In this document: one piece after another, positions 5,014 through 5,439 of the stretch
Layout: every line of letters starts with the position of its first letter
Position numbering within the stretch: position 1 is the stretch's first letter
Origin: Thiohalobacter sp.
Lineage (GTDB): Bacteria > Pseudomonadota > Gammaproteobacteria > DSM-19610
DNA length: 5,439 bases
Assembly: GCA_027010005.1 (NCBI GenBank)
Contig: JALVCM010000039.1
Coordinates: forward strand, 1 to 5,439
Direction: 5' to 3'
Program-made: the position numbers and the translations under genes
Notes under the pieces: model-generated
Database searches by the model: none
Told to the model about the DNA's origin: nothing
What the model saw: the letters and a program-made list of their open reading frames with translations, nothing else

Positions 5014-5439
5014 GTGCGGAACTGGCTGAAAAAGGCGCCTGCAGGCGCCTTTTTTGTGCTCGCCGTATTTTTTGGCCCGGTTTCCGCCCCGGCGGCACAG
5101 GATTGCGGGCCCCCGGCCAACGCCGAAACCGTACACGTCCGCTATGTTCACGACGGCGACACACTGATACTGGACAATGACCGCAAGATCCGCGTCATTG
5201 GCATCAATACGCCGGAACTGGCGCGCGACGACAAACCGGCTGAAGCACTGGGTATCCGCGCGCGCAACCGGCTGCGCCAGCTGGTGTTTGCCAGTGGCAA
5301 CCGGGTCCGGCTGCAGTACGGTGCAGAGCGCAAGGACCGCTACGGGCGCTACCTGGCCAACCTCTGGGACACCCGCCAGCAAAACCTCGCCGAGCAATTA
5401 CTGCGTGAAGGACTGGGCTGGGCGATCGCCATCCCTCCC
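5014..5439 (+). CDS. Exported thermonuclease-family (SNase-like) protein, 3' end outside window
   Basis: The first 142 residues of a staphylococcal-nuclease-like phosphodiesterase, predicted to be secreted to the periplasm or outside and to cut DNA or RNA. A signal peptide is clear: basic n-region MRNWLKK, hydrophobic core about 12-23, and an APA motif suggesting cleavage after A27. The nuclease domain starts near 39. DGDT (47-50) supplies the first metal ligand, R60 and E68 in IRVIGINTPE match the catalytic Arg35 and Glu43 of staphylococcal nuclease, and R112 in DRYGR matches Arg87; N65 replaces Asp40, a substitution I believe recurs in the family. The chosen start is GTG at 5014, with TGAGGT (5003-5008) ending 5 nt upstream and overlapping the rpmE stop. 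The alternative GTG at 5056 would lose the basic n-region and has no ribosome site. The frame remains open to the window edge. The rpmE terminator lies inside codons 6-14, which is unusual. Confidence 0.88.
   Translation, partial: MRNWLKKAPAGAFFVLAVFFGPVSAPAAQDCGPPANAETVHVRYVHDGDTLILDNDRKIRVIGINTPELARDDKPAEALGIRARNRLRQLVFASGNRVRLQYGAERKDRYGRYLANLWDTRQQNLAEQLLREGLGWAIAIPP
5029..5055 (+). terminator. Intrinsic terminator of rpmE, inside the nuclease signal-peptide codons
   Basis: AAAAA (5029-5033), perfect arms GGCGCC (5034-5039) and GGCGCC (5044-5049) around TGCA, then TTTTTT (5050-5055). The A-tract, arms, loop and first five Ts form a perfect 26-nt palindrome (5029-5054). With a strong GC stem and an uninterrupted T-run this is a classic rho-independent terminator, placed 24 nt after the L31 stop. 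It begins 15 nt after the nuclease GTG, so it interrupts that gene unless read through. Its symmetry means it could also act on the minus strand, although no minus-strand gene approaches it in the window. Confidence 0.85.

Noticed and set aside
5056..5058. Alternative GTG start of the nuclease after the terminator
   Set aside because: It has no ribosome binding site (preceded by GGCGCC and Ts) and would remove the basic n-region of the signal peptide, whereas GTG at 5014 has TGAGGT at good spacing.
4724..5164. Minus-strand open frame of 146 codons antisense to rpmE and the nuclease start
   Set aside because: rpmE is certain on the plus strand, and the minus-strand translation shows no recognisable domain.
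1..5439. Mobile elements, CRISPR arrays, toxin-antitoxin or defence genes
   Set aside because: I found no transposase, integrase, terminal inverted repeats, regularly spaced repeats or defence-type domains; the genes look like ordinary chromosomal ones.

Overview
The window reads as chromosomal DNA of a gammaproteobacterium. The evidence is a cysteine-type L31 gene (rpmE) followed directly by a secreted thermonuclease-family gene, an arrangement I recall from Pseudomonas and relatives; a small protein resembling the mainly gammaproteobacterial DUF3135 family; and GC-rich coding DNA separated by a distinctly AT-rich intergenic stretch. I cannot assign a genus. There is no insertion sequence, phage gene, CRISPR array, tRNA or rRNA.

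Layout. 1-163: AT-rich upstream region with a small dyad and a short direct repeat. 164-1639 (+): Ycf46-like AAA ATPase with a pseudo-ATPase N-terminal half and an intact C-terminal AAA module. 1656-3794 (-): four-domain c-di-GMP protein (receiver, PAS, GGDEF, EAL), convergent with the ATPase across only 16 nt. 3795-4315: 521 nt of AT-rich DNA lying between divergent genes, with no convincing gene but with several inverted repeats and promoter-like boxes. 4316-4687 (+): DUF3135-like protein of unknown function. 4796-5005 (+): rpmE with its own good sigma-70-type promoter and a foldable leader. 5014-5439 (+, runs off the window): exported staphylococcal-nuclease-like protein.

The genes do not form one pathway. 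The c-di-GMP enzyme is a stand-alone signalling gene, and rpmE plus the nuclease gene form a tightly packed pair. The most unusual point is at that junction. The nuclease GTG start lies upstream of a textbook intrinsic terminator, so the terminator (A-tract, perfect GGCGCC stem, T-tract) is also codons 6-14 of the signal peptide: A-tract codons give the lysines of the n-region, and T-tract codons give two phenylalanines of the hydrophobic core. This layout could make nuclease expression depend on ribosomes masking the hairpin. A second point of interest is the GGDEF domain, where the usual RxxD inhibitory site is displaced by a 12-residue insertion. No complete new multi-gene system is evident.
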